Counted from the stretch's first letter, positions 30,445-40,344 are shown. The stretch: 64,000 bases of DNA from Bacillus sp. N1-1 (GCF_009818105.1 NZ_CP046564.1:496001-560000), one strand, 5' to 3'. The notes: generated by a model from the sequence alone, not told the origin. Translations and numbers: made by a program.

Positions 30445-32181
30445 ATGGACTGGAAAAACGAGTACAAGAGATGGACATCAGCAACTTCACTTGATGAGGA
30501 ATTAAAAAGGGATCTGGAAGCTCTTAGTGGGCAGGATAAAGCACTTGAAGATGCTTTTTACAAAAACCTTGAGTTTGGAACAGGTGGGATGCGCGGAGAA
30601 ATCGGTCCTGGTACAAATCGAATGAACCTGTATACGATACGTAAGGCGTCTGAAGGCCTAGCGCAATACATAGATGCGAACGGTGAGGAATATCAAAAAC
30701 GAGGAGTAGCAATTGCGTACGATTCACGTCACAAGTCACCTGAGTTCGCCATGGAAGCCGCTAAGACGTTAGCGACACATGGGATTCAAACATATGTCTT
30801 TGAAGAGCTACGCCCTACGCCAGAGCTTTCTTTTGCTGTTCGAACTTTAAATGCCTGTGCTGGAATCGTTATCACAGCCAGTCATAATCCGCCAGAGTAT
30901 AATGGGTACAAAGTATATGGCGAAGATGGAGGACAACTTCCTCCTAAAGCTGCTTCAGAAGTGATTTCATATGTAGACGGCGTAGAGAATGAGTTAGAGG
31001 TGACCGTTTCTTCTGAACAAGAATTAAAAGACAAAGGACTCATTCAAATGATTGGCGCAGAGATTGATCGTCAATACGTTGAGCAATTAAAAACGCTTCG
31101 CGTGAATCAAGCACTACTTTCTGAAATGGGTGAGCAGTTAAAGATCGTGTTCACTCCTTTACATGGAACAGCTAATATCCCTGTTAGAGAAGGATTGAAA
31201 GCATATGGTTTTAACAATGTGACGGTCGTAAAGGAACAGGAGCTGCCAGATCCTAACTTCTCTACTGTTTCTTCTCCAAATCCGGAAGAGCATGCTGCAT
31301 TTGAACTTGCTATTCAATACGGCGAGCAGCAAGATGCTGACATTCTTTTAGCTACTGATCCTGATGCTGATCGCGTTGGTGTAGCTGTAAAGAATAAGGA
31401 AGGTAAATATGTTGTTCTTACTGGGAATCAAACAGGTGCTCTTCTGTTGAATTATATTATTACCCAGAAAAAAGAAAAAGGTGAATTGCCACAAAATGGC
31501 GCAGTCCTAAAGACAATTGTCACTTCTGAAATTGGTCGTAAGATTGCGGAAGACAATGGCCTGACTTCATATGATACGTTAACTGGATTTAAGTTCATTG
31601 GCGAGAAAATAAAAGAGTTCGAAACGACTGGGGAGCATACTTTCTTATTCGGATATGAAGAGAGCTACGGTTACCTTGTTGGAGACTTTGTTCGAGACAA
31701 AGATGCTGTTCAAGCGTGTCTTGTTGCTGCAGAAGTTGCTGCATTTTACAAATCCAAAGGGATGACGCTTTATGAAGGACTTCTTGAGGTATTCGAACAA
31801 TATGGTTATTATCAGGAAGGACTTGAATCACTAACACTTAAAGGAAAAGAAGGCGCTGAAAAAATCGTGTCTTTACTTGCGAAATTCCGTGAAGAGCCAC
31901 CTACTGAAGCAGCTGGATTGAGCGTACAAAGCGTAGAAGACTACGAGATAAGTAAACGAACTTATTTAGGTCAAGATAAGAGTGAACAAATTGATTTGCC
32001 TACTTCAAATGTATTAAAGTATAAACTTGAAGATGGATCATGGTTCTGTCTGCGACCTTCAGGGACCGAGCCAAAGGTGAAGTTTTATTTTGGAGTGAAT
32101 AGTGATAATCTAGAAAACAGTCAGAGTAAATTGGCTGATCTTAGAAAATCTGTGATGAGTAAGGTCAATGACCGGTTATAA
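30445..32181 (+). CDS. pgcA: Alpha-phosphoglucomutase/phosphomannomutase PgcA
   Basis: A 578-residue cytosolic enzyme that interconverts glucose 6-phosphate and glucose 1-phosphate, feeding UDP-glucose, teichoic acid and glycolipid synthesis. The catalytic phosphoserine Ser146 lies in [13 protein letters not shown]. The Mg2+ loop DPDADRVGV (about 307), the sugar loop GYEESYGY and the phosphate-binding [10 protein letters not shown] follow in order. AGGAGG precedes the start. It equals B. subtilis yhxB. Confidence 0.96.
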   Translation: MDWKNEYKRWTSATSLDEELKRDLEALSGQDKALEDAFYKNLEFGTGGMRGEIGPGTNRMNLYTIRKASEGLAQYIDANGEEYQKRGVAIAYDSRHKSPEFAMEAAKTLATHGIQTYVFEELRPTPELSFAVRTLNACAGIVITASHNPPEYNGYKVYGEDGGQLPPKAASEVISYVDGVENELEVTVSSEQELKDKGLIQMIGAEIDRQYVEQLKTLRVNQALLSEMGEQLKIVFTPLHGTANIPVREGLKAYGFNNVTVVKEQELPDPNFSTVSSPNPEEHAAFELAIQYGEQQDADILLATDPDADRVGVAVKNKEGKYVVLTGNQTGALLLNYIITQKKEKGELPQNGAVLKTIVTSEIGRKIAEDNGLTSYDTLTGFKFIGEKIKEFETTGEHTFLFGYEESYGYLVGDFVRDKDAVQACLVAAEVAAFYKSKGMTLYEGLLEVFEQYGYYQEGLESLTLKGKEGAEKIVSLLAKFREEPPTEAAGLSVQSVEDYEISKRTYLGQDKSEQIDLPTSNVLKYKLEDGSWFCLRPSGTEPKVKFYFGVNSDNLENSQSKLADLRKSVMSKVNDRL

Positions 32182-32196
32182 TAGGATAGTGGTGAA

Positions 32197-32230
32197 AGAA
32201 AACCAGGACAATGTTCGTCCTGGTTTTCTT
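32197..32230 (+). terminator. Intrinsic terminator of pgcA
   Basis: AAGAAAACCAGGAC pairs with GTCCTGGTTTTCTT around a short loop. Confidence 0.88.
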
Positions 32231-32250
32231 AATTAACTAAAAACATAAAA

Positions 32251-32276
32251 AAAAACCGGTTAGCTAACCGGTTTTT
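32251..32276. terminator. Second, bidirectional terminator
   Basis: AAAAACCGGTTAGCTAACCGGTTTTT, a near-perfect palindrome just past the end of the small minus-strand gene, which it should terminate. Confidence 0.85.
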
Positions 32277-32279
32277 CTA

Positions 32280-32468
32280 CTATTGGTGAAGTTGTTGTTT
32301 ATTCAATTGATGTTCGTAATCAGCTTTATTCTTACGAATGAGATGAAATACTTTGTCTTTCGTTTCGCTATCTAGTTTTTCGAGAATTTTACCTGCTTTG
32401 TATTCGTTCGAGGTAACAATCTTTCGATAAATTTTAGATAACCGTTTATCATCTTCGGATAAATCCAA
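32280..32468 (-). CDS. Small hypothetical protein (62 aa)
   Basis: An unrecognised short, charged, mainly helical protein (begins MDLSEDDKRLSKIYRKIVTS, ends with a Gln-rich tail). Start is TTG 32468 with AAGGAGG 9 nt upstream; there is no ATG. A terminator follows the stop directly. No cysteine, membrane helix or signal peptide. Confidence 0.65.
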   Translation of the reverse strand: MDLSEDDKRLSKIYRKIVTSNEYKAGKILEKLDSETKDKVFHLIRKNKADYEHQLNKQQLHQ

Positions 32469-32625
32469 AAGGCACTGCCTCCTTATAATGAACTAAACCT
32501 TTTTCCTATCCTTAAATTACGATTTATTTTACAATATATGAAGAGAAGTAGCAAGAAATTAATATAATTATGACAGAATATTCTTATATATACTAACATA
32601 AATGAACATGAAAGGGAGTCATACC

Positions 32626-32886
32626 ATGGAATATACAAATGAAATGAAAAATCGTTTAAAAAGAGTTGAAGGTCAAATTCGCGGTGTTCTCCGTATGATC
32701 GAAGAAGAAAAAGATTGTAAAGATGTCATTACTCAACTTTCTGCGAGTCGGACGGCAATTGATCGTACGATTGGATTAATTGTCGGTTCGAATCTTGAAG
32801 AATGTATTCGAGAACAGCTTGATAAAGGTGAGTCCACAGAAGACGTTGTAAAAGAAGCCGTACAACTATTAGTGAAAAGTCGCTAG
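32626..32886 (+). CDS. CsoR-family regulator, CstR-like thiol/persulfide sensor
   Basis: An 86-residue all-helical DUF156 repressor. In copper-sensing CsoR the ligands are Cys-His-Cys; here the positions are Cys31, Asn56 and Cys60 (SNLEEC). Loss of the His with retention of both cysteines at the CstR numbering points to sulfane-sulfur (persulfide) sensing, not copper. The usual CstR targets (rhodaneses, persulfide dioxygenase, TauE) are not adjacent. ATG 32626 follows AAAGGGAG. The neighbouring thioredoxin-like gene is 200 bp away and may be independent. Confidence 0.85.
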   Translation: MEYTNEMKNRLKRVEGQIRGVLRMIEEEKDCKDVITQLSASRTAIDRTIGLIVGSNLEECIREQLDKGESTEDVVKEAVQLLVKSR

Positions 32887-33087
32887 TTTAATTTTTCCTC
32901 AAATATTTCATAGTGTCGGATAAATTCATCTTGTGGTCAATCGAAACGAATGAGAGTGTATATAATTTGCACGCTGGAGAAATAGTGAATAATAGATCTT
33001 CTCATTTCTGTTATTCGCTTTCAGTTACGCTCGCGATGAATAGATAGAGATAATTGCTTTTACGTTTATTTGAAGAAGGAGGAGCAA

Positions 33088-33657
33088 ATGAAACGTCTTA
33101 GAATTGGAATCTTAGTAGTTCTTGTTTTTTTGGCGTACATTCTCTATTCTACTTATCAAGAGAAAGAAGTGAGTGACCCAGCACAAATGCAAGCTGCTGA
33201 AGTAATGTCTGATGCGAATGAAATAGGAATCCAAGAAGGAAACTATGCACCTGACTTTACATTATATTCGCTCGAAGGGAAAGAAGTGAGCCTTTCAGAT
33301 TTCAAAGGAAAGGTTACCTTCGTTAATTTTTGGACCACCTGGTGTCCTCCTTGTAAAGAAGAAATGCCTGATATGCAGGAGTTTTATGAGGAAGATGCGA
33401 AAGAGTTTGATGCGGAGATCCTTGCAGTTAATCTTACAACGAACGAGTCATCCTCACAGACTGTAAAAGATTTTGCAAGTAAAAATAATCTTACATTCCC
33501 TATTTTAATGGACACAGACGGACAACTAATGAAAACATTCGCGACCATTACAATTCCTACTACTTATGTTATCGACAAAAATGGTATAATAATGAAGAAG
33601 GTAATTGGCCCAATGAACAAAGAAATGATGAGTGATTTGGCATTTACTGCTCAATAA
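33088..33657 (+). CDS. Membrane-anchored thioredoxin-like protein (ResA/StoA type)
   Basis: A 189-residue extracytoplasmic thiol-disulfide protein. An N-terminal anchor helix (residues 4-21) is followed by a TlpA-like thioredoxin domain with active site C86-P-P-C89 (FWTTWCPPCKEEMPDM) and cis-Pro (TITIPTTYVID). Relatives reduce apocytochrome c (ResA) or act in endospore envelope formation (StoA); the sequence does not decide between them. AAGGAGGAG precedes ATG 33088. Confidence 0.9.
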   Translation: MKRLRIGILVVLVFLAYILYSTYQEKEVSDPAQMQAAEVMSDANEIGIQEGNYAPDFTLYSLEGKEVSLSDFKGKVTFVNFWTTWCPPCKEEMPDMQEFYEEDAKEFDAEILAVNLTTNESSSQTVKDFASKNNLTFPILMDTDGQLMKTFATITIPTTYVIDKNGIIMKKVIGPMNKEMMSDLAFTAQ

Positions 33658-33772
33658 AGTGATTATTAATTCGTTATCTATGTCTCGTTGTTCGTTCCTT
33701 TGTTCTTTTTAGAAGACGATTTTAGGTAACACTGAAGATAAACAGTTGACACATAAGGGGGAGTGAACTGTG

Positions 33773-33958
33773 ATGAATTTAGGATTTGGTGTCATGCTAT
33801 TTGTTATACTGGGGTATGTCCAATACAGTTGGATTTATGAAACAGTAGATGGGATTGGGTACGAATTCAAATCAAAATGGTCTTACATATCGATGTCAGT
33901 GTTTCTGGGTGTGTTAGTCGGCTATTTCATTACAACTGGTCTCTATCAAGCTTATTAA
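33773..33958 (+). CDS. Small two-helix membrane protein (61 aa)
   Basis: An unrecognised protein with two hydrophobic segments (residues about 3-20 and 38-55) joined by a polar loop (YETVDGIGYEFKSKW). AGGGGGAG lies 9 nt before ATG 33773 and 6 nt before an adjacent GTG at 33770; either may be used. It stands alone between the thioredoxin gene and the leader of the EamA transporter. Confidence 0.65.
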   Translation: MNLGFGVMLFVILGYVQYSWIYETVDGIGYEFKSKWSYISMSVFLGVLVGYFITTGLYQAY

Positions 33959-34005
33959 AAAGAGCTAATTGTTTTAAATATAAAGTTTGAAAGAAAATGT
34001 TTCCG

Positions 34006-34034
34006 TTGACGTTTTATGAAATAGCACTTATGCT
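34006..34034 (+). promoter_or_regulatory. Sigma-A promoter of the EamA leader
   Basis: TTGACG (34006-34011), 17-nt spacer, TATGCT (34029-34034). Transcription would start near 34041, about 178 nt before the gene. Confidence 0.65.
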
Positions 34035-34040
34035 GTACAT

Positions 34041-34149
34041 TGTATACTAAAACCAGCCCAAAAAGGCTGGACGGCGATTTTTCTGAGAGACCGATCTCTC
34101 ATTTTCATCGCCCTCTGTTGATTAATTCGACAGGGGGCGATTTTTTTTG
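34041..34149 (+). promoter_or_regulatory. Candidate cis-regulatory RNA (attenuator) before the EamA transporter gene
   Basis: Three hairpins. A: CCAGCC/GGCTGG (34053-34070). B: GGCGAT (34073-34078) with ATCGCC (34107-34112), closing a symmetric TTTTC/TTTTC internal loop and a TGAGAGA/TCTCTCA stem with CCGA loop. C: a terminator, 34107-34118 with 34130-34141, then eight T. ATCGCC is the 3' strand of B and the 5' strand of C, so B and C exclude each other. No T-box motif and none of the riboswitch consensus sequences I know is visible. Confidence 0.6.
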
Positions 34150-34218
34150 TTTTCACACAGTAATAAGCTTTTTCTGAAGTTGAAATTAACAAAAATGGAG
34201 TGAATGGGGGATATATAA

Positions 34219-35106
34219 ATGTGGAAGTATGTATTGCTTGTTTTAGCTGCTGGATGCAGTCTGGGATCACTATCAACAATTACAAAAATAGGGATTACAA
34301 GAGGGTTTTCTGTTGGAGAACTATTAGCAGGACAGTTTGTCATTGGGTGGTTGATCCTACTTATTCTACTTCTTATCTCTAAAAAAAAGCCAAGTTTTAA
34401 AGGGGCTAAATTTTTGTTGATTGGCGGGGCTATGATCGGATGTGTTTCCATATTCTATACGCTTGCTGTCTCAAAGCTTCCAGCTTCCATTGCAGTTCTG
34501 CTTTTATTCCAATTCACATGGATTGGTATTGTCATTGATTCCTTGTATCAAAAAAAATGGCCAGATTTAAAAACGTTTTTTTCCGTTAGCATTCTTCTTA
34601 TCGGGACGATTCTAGCGAGTGGAATTATTGGAAGTGAGAAGTTAGCTTATGATCCAATCGGAATCATGTTGGGGCTTTTATCAGCAATTTGTTTTGCCAT
34701 GTACATTTTTATTATGGGGAAAACTTCGGTGGAAGTTCCTGCAATACAGAAAAGCTTTTTCATGGTGACCATCGCAGGAGTTCTTGTGTTAACGACATTT
34801 TCTCCAGAATCTCTTTTACATGGTAGGCTATCGTTAGAATGGATGCTGTTTGGTTTCTTCTTAGCGATACTCGGGAATATATTTCCTGTTCTTTTTATGG
34901 CAATAGGAGTACCGAAAGTTGGTTCGAGTGTTGGAACAATTCTTAGTTCTTCAGAGCTTCCGGCAGCAGTGTTTCTCTCGGCTATCATTCTACATGAAGC
35001 CGTTCATATGATTCAATGGGGTGGCGTCCTTCTCATTCTTGCTGGCATTGTCATTTCCCAATGGAATGTTTTTGGTGAAAATAAATTAGAAAAAAAAGCA
35101 GCATAG
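34219..35106 (+). CDS. EamA/DMT-superfamily transporter
   Basis: A 295-residue polytopic membrane protein with ten predicted helices in two EamA repeats (about 5-140 and 150-285), the drug/metabolite transporter fold. Substrate and direction cannot be inferred from sequence. GGGGG lies about 9 nt before the ATG. Expression is probably controlled by the attenuator-like leader upstream; an effector would hint at the substrate. Confidence 0.9.
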   Translation: MWKYVLLVLAAGCSLGSLSTITKIGITRGFSVGELLAGQFVIGWLILLILLLISKKKPSFKGAKFLLIGGAMIGCVSIFYTLAVSKLPASIAVLLLFQFTWIGIVIDSLYQKKWPDLKTFFSVSILLIGTILASGIIGSEKLAYDPIGIMLGLLSAICFAMYIFIMGKTSVEVPAIQKSFFMVTIAGVLVLTTFSPESLLHGRLSLEWMLFGFFLAILGNIFPVLFMAIGVPKVGSSVGTILSSSELPAAVFLSAIILHEAVHMIQWGGVLLILAGIVISQWNVFGENKLEKKAA

Positions 35107-35186
35107 TGTTAGGTAACTGACAAATAGAAGGAAATGAAGACGAATGTATATCCTTATAACCTATTTTTGTAAAGGGGAATTGCGTA

Positions 35187-36266
35187 ATGGAATTGTTACG
35201 TATTGAAGACACGTGGATTCAACTTGGAATTGCCATTGGAATCTTCCTTCTTTTTCTATTAATGAGGAAAATTTTCGCGAAGTATATTTATAATCTCGTT
35301 CTTAAATTAAGCAGAAAATCTTCGAATGAATTTTTCACACATCTTTTTTTAGCGTTTGAAAGACCGCTACGAATGCTATTTGTGATTATAGGATTAAATA
35401 TTTCTGTTCGATATGTTTCTTTTCTTGATCATCATAATGAACTCTTCAATGACATTATGAGTTCATCTTTAATTTTTTTAGCGGCTTGGGGGCTGTATAA
35501 CTTATCCTCAGCCTCTTCATTATTTTTCCAAACGATGAATACGAAATATAATTTAAAAATTGATCAACTTCTAATTCCATTTCTATCAAAAACGCTCCGT
35601 CTCTTAATTGTTGCCATGACTTTCAGCGTCATTGCTGGTGAATTTGGTTATGATGTGAATGGTTTTATTACAGGACTTGGACTCGGAGGATTAGCCTTTG
35701 CTCTTGCAGCAAAAGAAACGATTGAGAACTTCTTTGGTGGCATTGTGATTATTACTGAAAAACCATTCTCAATTGGGGAATGGATTAAAACGCCTAGTGT
35801 TGAAGGGGTCGTTGAAGACATTACGTTTAGAAGTACGAAAATCCGTACGTTTGCTCAAGCACTTGTTACTGTTCCAAATGCGAGACTAGCCAATGAAAAC
35901 ATTACAAACTGGTCAAAAATGGGGAAACGTCAGATTACGTTCCATCTTGGTGTCACGTACAATACGCCTTCAGAAAGACTTGAAACGTGTATTACTCGTA
36001 TTGAGAAGATGCTTCGAGATCATGATGAAATTCACCCTGAAACGATCTTTGTTTCTTTTGATGAGTTTAATCATAGTAGCCTTGATATTTTTCTTTATTT
36101 CTTTACAAATACGACAACGTGGGGCGACTTTTTAAATGTGAAGCAAGACGTGAACTTTAAGATCATGAAAATCATGGAGGAAGAGCAGGTTTCGTTTGCA
36201 TTCCCTACGCAAACACTGCATGTTGAAAATGCACGATCTCATGAAGAAGAAAAAATGTATAGCTAA
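35187..36266 (+). CDS. yhdY: MscS-family mechanosensitive channel (YhdY-like)
   Basis: A 359-residue protein with four to five N-terminal helices and the MscS pore region (GLGLGGLAFALAAKETIENF, about residues 164-183). The beta domain follows (ITEKPFSIGEWIKT, VEDITFRSTKIRTF, VPNARLANENITNWS), then a C-terminal alpha/beta cage. Such channels release solutes on hypo-osmotic shock. The length and pattern resemble B. subtilis YhdY. Confidence 0.9.
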   Translation: MELLRIEDTWIQLGIAIGIFLLFLLMRKIFAKYIYNLVLKLSRKSSNEFFTHLFLAFERPLRMLFVIIGLNISVRYVSFLDHHNELFNDIMSSSLIFLAAWGLYNLSSASSLFFQTMNTKYNLKIDQLLIPFLSKTLRLLIVAMTFSVIAGEFGYDVNGFITGLGLGGLAFALAAKETIENFFGGIVIITEKPFSIGEWIKTPSVEGVVEDITFRSTKIRTFAQALVTVPNARLANENITNWSKMGKRQITFHLGVTYNTPSERLETCITRIEKMLRDHDEIHPETIFVSFDEFNHSSLDIFLYFFTNTTTWGDFLNVKQDVNFKIMKIMEEEQVSFAFPTQTLHVENARSHEEEKMYS

Positions 36267-36267
36267 A

Positions 36268-36305
36268 GAAAAAGGCATGTCTCCATTTAAGAGACCTGCC
36301 TTTTT
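36268..36305. terminator. Bidirectional terminator
   Basis: AAAAAGGCATGTCTC/GAGACCTGCCTTTTT stem between the convergent yhdY-like and symporter genes; usable on both strands. Confidence 0.85.
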
Positions 36306-36306
36306 G

Positions 36307-37272
36307 CTATGCGCTTCTCTTTGAAAAAACGTTTTGTTCTTTGGCAGTCGGCTTCCTTTTACTCCAGATGGTAGCAAGAATAGGACCGGATATATTATGC
36401 CATACACTGAAGATTGCACTAGGTACTGCTGCGATTGGATTGAAATGAGCTGCTGCTAGTGCTGCTCCAAGCCCCGAATTCTGCATCCCGACTTCAATGG
36501 AGATAGCTCGTTGATCAGGTTCATTAAGTCGAAATAATTTTGCGAGAAAATAGCCAATTATTAGGCCGAGCAAGTTATGAAGAATAACAATTGAGAAGAT
36601 CAACAGTCCTGTCTCTGCGATGCGCTCCTTGCTTGCGCCAACGACTGCAGCCACAATGGCGACGATAGAGATGACGGAAACAAGGGGCAATGCTTTTACA
36701 CTTTCAGCAACTTTTTCTTTGAAAATAAGCTTTACGATAAAGCCAAGAGTGATTGGTATAACGACCATTTGGAAAATCGATAAGAATAGATCTCCAGCTG
36801 ACACCGGTAGCCACTGGCTCGCAAATAATAGAACGAGTGCAGGCGTTAATAAAGGAGCAAGTAGCGTTGAGACAGCTGTAATGGCTACAGATAAAGCTGT
36901 ATTTCCTTTAGAGAGATAAGTGATCACATTGGAAGCCGTTCCGCCAGGACAACAGCCGACTAGAATAACACCTACAGCAACTTCAGCGGGTAACTGAAAT
37001 ACAACAGCAAGAGCGTAAGCGAGTAGTGGCATAATGATGAATTGTGCCGCTACTCCAATGGCAACACTTTTTGGCTGCTTCACCACTTCCTTAAAATCAT
37101 TGGTAGAGAGGGTCATCCCCATCCCAAACATGATAACGCCTAGTAGTATGGTTATGTAGGAAGTAATCCACGTAAATCCATCAGGATAAATAAAACCTAA
37201 CACTGCAAAAAGAAGTACCCAAATCGCAAATGTATTTCCCGCAAAGCGACTTGCATTTTCAAGAGCTTTCAT
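36307..37272 (-). CDS. Bile acid:sodium symporter family (BASS) transporter
   Basis: A 321-residue membrane protein with about nine helices. The BASS signature is present in [27 protein letters not shown] spread over residues about 101-127, and in [20 protein letters not shown] (crossover motif). Bacterial members move organic anions such as pantoate or 2-keto acids with Na+; the name does not imply bile acid use. B. subtilis YocS is a relative. Divergent from spoVR. Confidence 0.9.
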   Translation of the reverse strand: MKALENASRFAGNTFAIWVLLFAVLGFIYPDGFTWITSYITILLGVIMFGMGMTLSTNDFKEVVKQPKSVAIGVAAQFIIMPLLAYALAVVFQLPAEVAVGVILVGCCPGGTASNVITYLSKGNTALSVAITAVSTLLAPLLTPALVLLFASQWLPVSAGDLFLSIFQMVVIPITLGFIVKLIFKEKVAESVKALPLVSVISIVAIVAAVVGASKERIAETGLLIFSIVILHNLLGLIIGYFLAKLFRLNEPDQRAISIEVGMQNSGLGAALAAAHFNPIAAVPSAIFSVWHNISGPILATIWSKRKPTAKEQNVFSKRSA

Positions 37273-37405
37273 TCCACCACATCCTTAGAAATTTTAACCT
37301 TGATTATACGCTTATTTAAACAATTTTCAATACTATCTGAAAACTTATTCAACTATTTTTCCATAACGATTTTCTTCCCCCTAATCATGAACCTACTTGT
37401 CCGGT

Positions 37406-37413
37406 CATACATA
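37406..37413 (+). promoter_or_regulatory. Candidate sigma-E -10 element of spoVR
   Basis: CATACATA matches the sigma-E -10 (CATACANT-like) 31 nt before the start. The -35 is weak. B. subtilis spoVR is a known sigma-E gene. Confidence 0.45.
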
Positions 37414-37443
37414 TTAGTAAGCAATACATTAGGAGGGAATGAC

Positions 37444-38847
37444 ATGTCTACAGAGAAAGAAATCTTTTATGCCATAGAAGAGATTACGGAGATCGCAAAA
37501 GGGTTCGGACTCGATTATTACCCAATGCGTTATGAGATATGTCCAGCAGATATTATTTACACATTCGGAGCATATGGAATGCCAACGCGGTTCTCCCATT
37601 GGAGTTTTGGAAAACAGTTTCATAAAATGAAGCTGCAATATGATCTAGGACTAAGTAAAATCTATGAGCTTGTTATTAATTCAGATCCTTGTTATGCCTT
37701 TTTATTAGATACAAATAGTCTTATTCAAAATAAGCTTATTATTGCTCATGTATTAGCGCACTGTGACTTTTTTAAGAATAATGTTCGTTTCTCAAATACA
37801 CGAAGAGACATGGTCGAAAGTATGACGGCCACTGCTGAGCGTGTTGCTTATTATGAACATCACTATGGGAAAGACGAAGTAGAAAACTTCCTTGATGCAG
37901 TTCTCTCGATACAAGAACATATAGATCCTTCTATCATGCGCCCTAGACTAACTTATAATTATCAAGACGATACACCAATTCCAGTAAAACATGATTCACC
38001 ATACAATGATTTATGGTCAATCGATAAGGATGATTCTGCGGACGAGCCAACTCCAAAGAAAAAGAAGAAATTCCCTCCACAACCAGAAAAAGATCTTCTT
38101 CTTTTTATTCAGGAATACAGTACGGAGCTTGAAGACTGGCAGCGTGATATTTTGACCATGATGCGAGAAGAAATGCTTTATTTCTGGCCACAACTTGAAA
38201 CAAAGATTATGAATGAGGGCTGGGCGAGTTACTGGCATCAGCGTATTCTGCGCGAAATGGATTTAACGACGGATGAAGCAATTGAATTTGCTTCTTTAAA
38301 TGCTAATGTTGTGCAGCCTTCACGCACACGTATTAATCCTTACTACCTGGGGCTTAAAATTTTCGAGCATATTGAAGAAGTTTACGATAACCCAACTGAA
38401 GAAATGAGGCTGCGGGGATTCGAGCCTGGGAAAGGCCGAGAAAAGATGTTTGAGGTCCGTGAAGTAGAAGCTGATATTTCATTCATTCGAAATTATTTAA
38501 CGAAAGACCTCGTCTACAAAGAAGATTTATATTTATTTCAGAAAAAGGGGCGGGATTATAAAATTGTAGATAAAGAATGGGAGCATATTCGCGATCAACT
38601 TGTGACAATGAGAGTAAATGGCGGCTTTCCTTATTTAACTGTCAATGATGGAAACTATATGAAAGCTGGCGAAATGTATCTTCACCATTCTTTTGAAGAC
38701 ACAGAACTTGATCTTCAATATTTAGAGCGCGTTCTTCCTTATATTTATCAGCTTTGGGGACGTCCGGTTCACATGGAAACAAAAGTGGAAGATAAGGAAG
38801 TTCTTTTTTCATATGACGGAAAGAAATTGCATCGAAGGTATTTGTAG
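37444..38847 (+). CDS. spoVR: SpoVR family sporulation protein
   Basis: A 467-residue cytosolic protein required for normal spore cortex formation in B. subtilis. It contains the conserved N-terminal SpoVR segment ([19 protein letters not shown]) and [14 protein letters not shown]. It lacks a recognised catalytic fold. Its family partners are YhbH and PrkA, both in this window. ATG 37444 follows AGGAGGG; in-frame upstream sequence contains the promoter. Confidence 0.95.
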   Translation: MSTEKEIFYAIEEITEIAKGFGLDYYPMRYEICPADIIYTFGAYGMPTRFSHWSFGKQFHKMKLQYDLGLSKIYELVINSDPCYAFLLDTNSLIQNKLIIAHVLAHCDFFKNNVRFSNTRRDMVESMTATAERVAYYEHHYGKDEVENFLDAVLSIQEHIDPSIMRPRLTYNYQDDTPIPVKHDSPYNDLWSIDKDDSADEPTPKKKKKFPPQPEKDLLLFIQEYSTELEDWQRDILTMMREEMLYFWPQLETKIMNEGWASYWHQRILREMDLTTDEAIEFASLNANVVQPSRTRINPYYLGLKIFEHIEEVYDNPTEEMRLRGFEPGKGREKMFEVREVEADISFIRNYLTKDLVYKEDLYLFQKKGRDYKIVDKEWEHIRDQLVTMRVNGGFPYLTVNDGNYMKAGEMYLHHSFEDTELDLQYLERVLPYIYQLWGRPVHMETKVEDKEVLFSYDGKKLHRRYL

Positions 38848-38850
38848 ACC

Positions 38851-39423
38851 TTGGACATCCTGAGTCATTTAAACGATCATTTCTGGACTTATCTTCTCTT
38901 TATTACGGTCGCTGGCGCAGTAGGAGGAGTTGGGAATATTCTTATCTCAGGTGAATTCCAGCGTTTTCGTAAAGTAATAAATTATGAAAATCAAACAGTT
39001 TACTACAGTCTAGGGTCTATTAAAGAGCCTTTTGTAGGAGCCATTGGCGGTATCTTAACAACGCTTTTGTTTATCGAAACAGCTTCAGCTCAGTATTTGT
39101 TATACTTAGCACTGCTCACAGGATTTGGCAGCAGTGCTTTTCTAAAGCGATACGTGGATCAAAAAACAGATCAAATTATTGATCAAAATATCAGTGCGAT
39201 TCAAAATGAAAACATTCAAATGTATGCTGCGAAAAATGAAGCAGATGGGTCAAAGGTAAAAGGAATTATGAGTCCATCACCTGTTTACTTAACAGAAGAA
39301 GAAATGGAACGTCTCACAAAACTTCAAGCAAAAGTGGGTGAAGCGGTAGGTCCGAAAGAAGCAAAACTGTATCAGTGTGAAGTTAATTCGCTTCTAAGTC
39401 AAGGCAAGCAGCGATCGTTTTAG
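38851..39423 (+). CDS. Hypothetical membrane protein downstream of spoVR
   Basis: A 190-residue protein with two or three N-terminal helices (residues about 12-32, 60-105) and a charged cytosolic tail predicted helical. It loosely recalls DUF4257 membrane proteins, but I am not sure. Start TTG 38851 follows the spoVR stop after 3 bp, suggesting translational coupling and mother-cell expression. No enzymatic motif is visible. Confidence 0.75.
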   Translation: MDILSHLNDHFWTYLLFITVAGAVGGVGNILISGEFQRFRKVINYENQTVYYSLGSIKEPFVGAIGGILTTLLFIETASAQYLLYLALLTGFGSSAFLKRYVDQKTDQIIDQNISAIQNENIQMYAAKNEADGSKVKGIMSPSPVYLTEEEMERLTKLQAKVGEAVGPKEAKLYQCEVNSLLSQGKQRSF

Positions 39424-39493
39424 GTGTCTCTTGTCGAAGTATGAGATCTATCGTATGATATATGTGATTGTGCACATATAAAGGGGATCTCAT

Positions 39494-40207
39494 ATGAAAA
39501 AAGTGATAAAACGAATCAGTCTTATTGTTTTACTGTTAGTAGTGGTCCTGGCTATCGCTTTCTTTTTCTGGGCGCGCTCTGCATATGAACCAACGAAAGA
39601 AGCGCTAACTTATATGGAAAAATCAAATGAAAATGAATTAACTTTTGGATCAATAGACGCAGATAAAGGGATTATCTTTTATCAAGGCGGAAAAGTAGAA
39701 GAAGAAGCATATGCTTACCTAGCGCACCAGCTTGCTGAGAAAGGTTATTTTGTTGTCATCCCGCGACTAACATTAAATCTCGCCATTCTGGATGGCGACG
39801 AAGCTACGAGTATTATCGATCGGTATAGCACGATAGATAATTGGTACATTGGTGGTCATTCACTAGGTGGTGCTGTGGCTTCCTCATTTGCAGTGGACCA
39901 TCCTGACCTCATACATGGTTTGTTTTTTCTTGCTGCTTATCCGATTGAAGACATGTCTAACTTAGAGATGCCAACTTTAACAATATACGGGGAGGATGAT
40001 GGTGTAGCTTCCCTATCTGACCAAAAGGAAAAAGAAAGCTTGCTATCTTCTCAAGCTGTCATTCAAATAATTGAAGGCGGAAATCATGCAAATTATGGTA
40101 TGTACGGTGAGCAAAAAGGAGATAATCCTGGATCACTTACATCGGAACAACAAATCAATGAAACTGTTCAAACCATTACAACTTGGATAGAAAAGGAACA
40201 AAAATAA
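39494..40207 (+). CDS. Membrane-anchored alpha/beta hydrolase
   Basis: A 237-residue protein with an N-terminal helix (residues 7-25) that probably anchors the enzyme outside the membrane. The alpha/beta-hydrolase triad is visible: nucleophile Ser in GGHSLGG (near residue 123), Asp in YGEDDGVAS and His in EGGNHANYG. This pattern fits the Abhydrolase_5-type family; the substrate is unknown. AAGGGGAT precedes the ATG, and a strong terminator follows. Confidence 0.88.
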   Translation: MKKVIKRISLIVLLLVVVLAIAFFFWARSAYEPTKEALTYMEKSNENELTFGSIDADKGIIFYQGGKVEEEAYAYLAHQLAEKGYFVVIPRLTLNLAILDGDEATSIIDRYSTIDNWYIGGHSLGGAVASSFAVDHPDLIHGLFFLAAYPIEDMSNLEMPTLTIYGEDDGVASLSDQKEKESLLSSQAVIQIIEGGNHANYGMYGEQKGDNPGSLTSEQQINETVQTITTWIEKEQK

Positions 40208-40237
40208 GAAGCTGTCACTGACAGCTTCTTATTTTTA
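40203..40237 (+). terminator. Intrinsic terminator
   Basis: AATAAGAAGCTGTCA/TGACAGCTTCTTATT, a near-perfect long stem plus T-run, after the hydrolase gene. Confidence 0.92.
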
Positions 40238-40316
40238 TGGGGTTTTTTAGTTCGGATAAGGGAATAAGGAATAGAAGGTAAGAAGATTCTCAATAATGGA
40301 GGATATAGGGAAGAGA

Positions 40317-40344
40317 TTGACAGAAAGCGTATATGGGTTAAGAT
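40317..40344 (+). promoter_or_regulatory. Candidate promoter of the ktr gene
   Basis: TTGACA (40317-40322), 16-nt spacer, TAAGAT (40339-40344). The roughly 100-nt leader that follows holds a perfect 10-bp inverted repeat (40354-40363 with 40391-40400). Confidence 0.5.

Noticed and set aside
34041..34218. T-box or known riboswitch before the EamA gene
   Set aside because: No AGGGTGGNACCGCG T-box sequence and no conserved core that I recognise; kept only as an unclassified attenuator.
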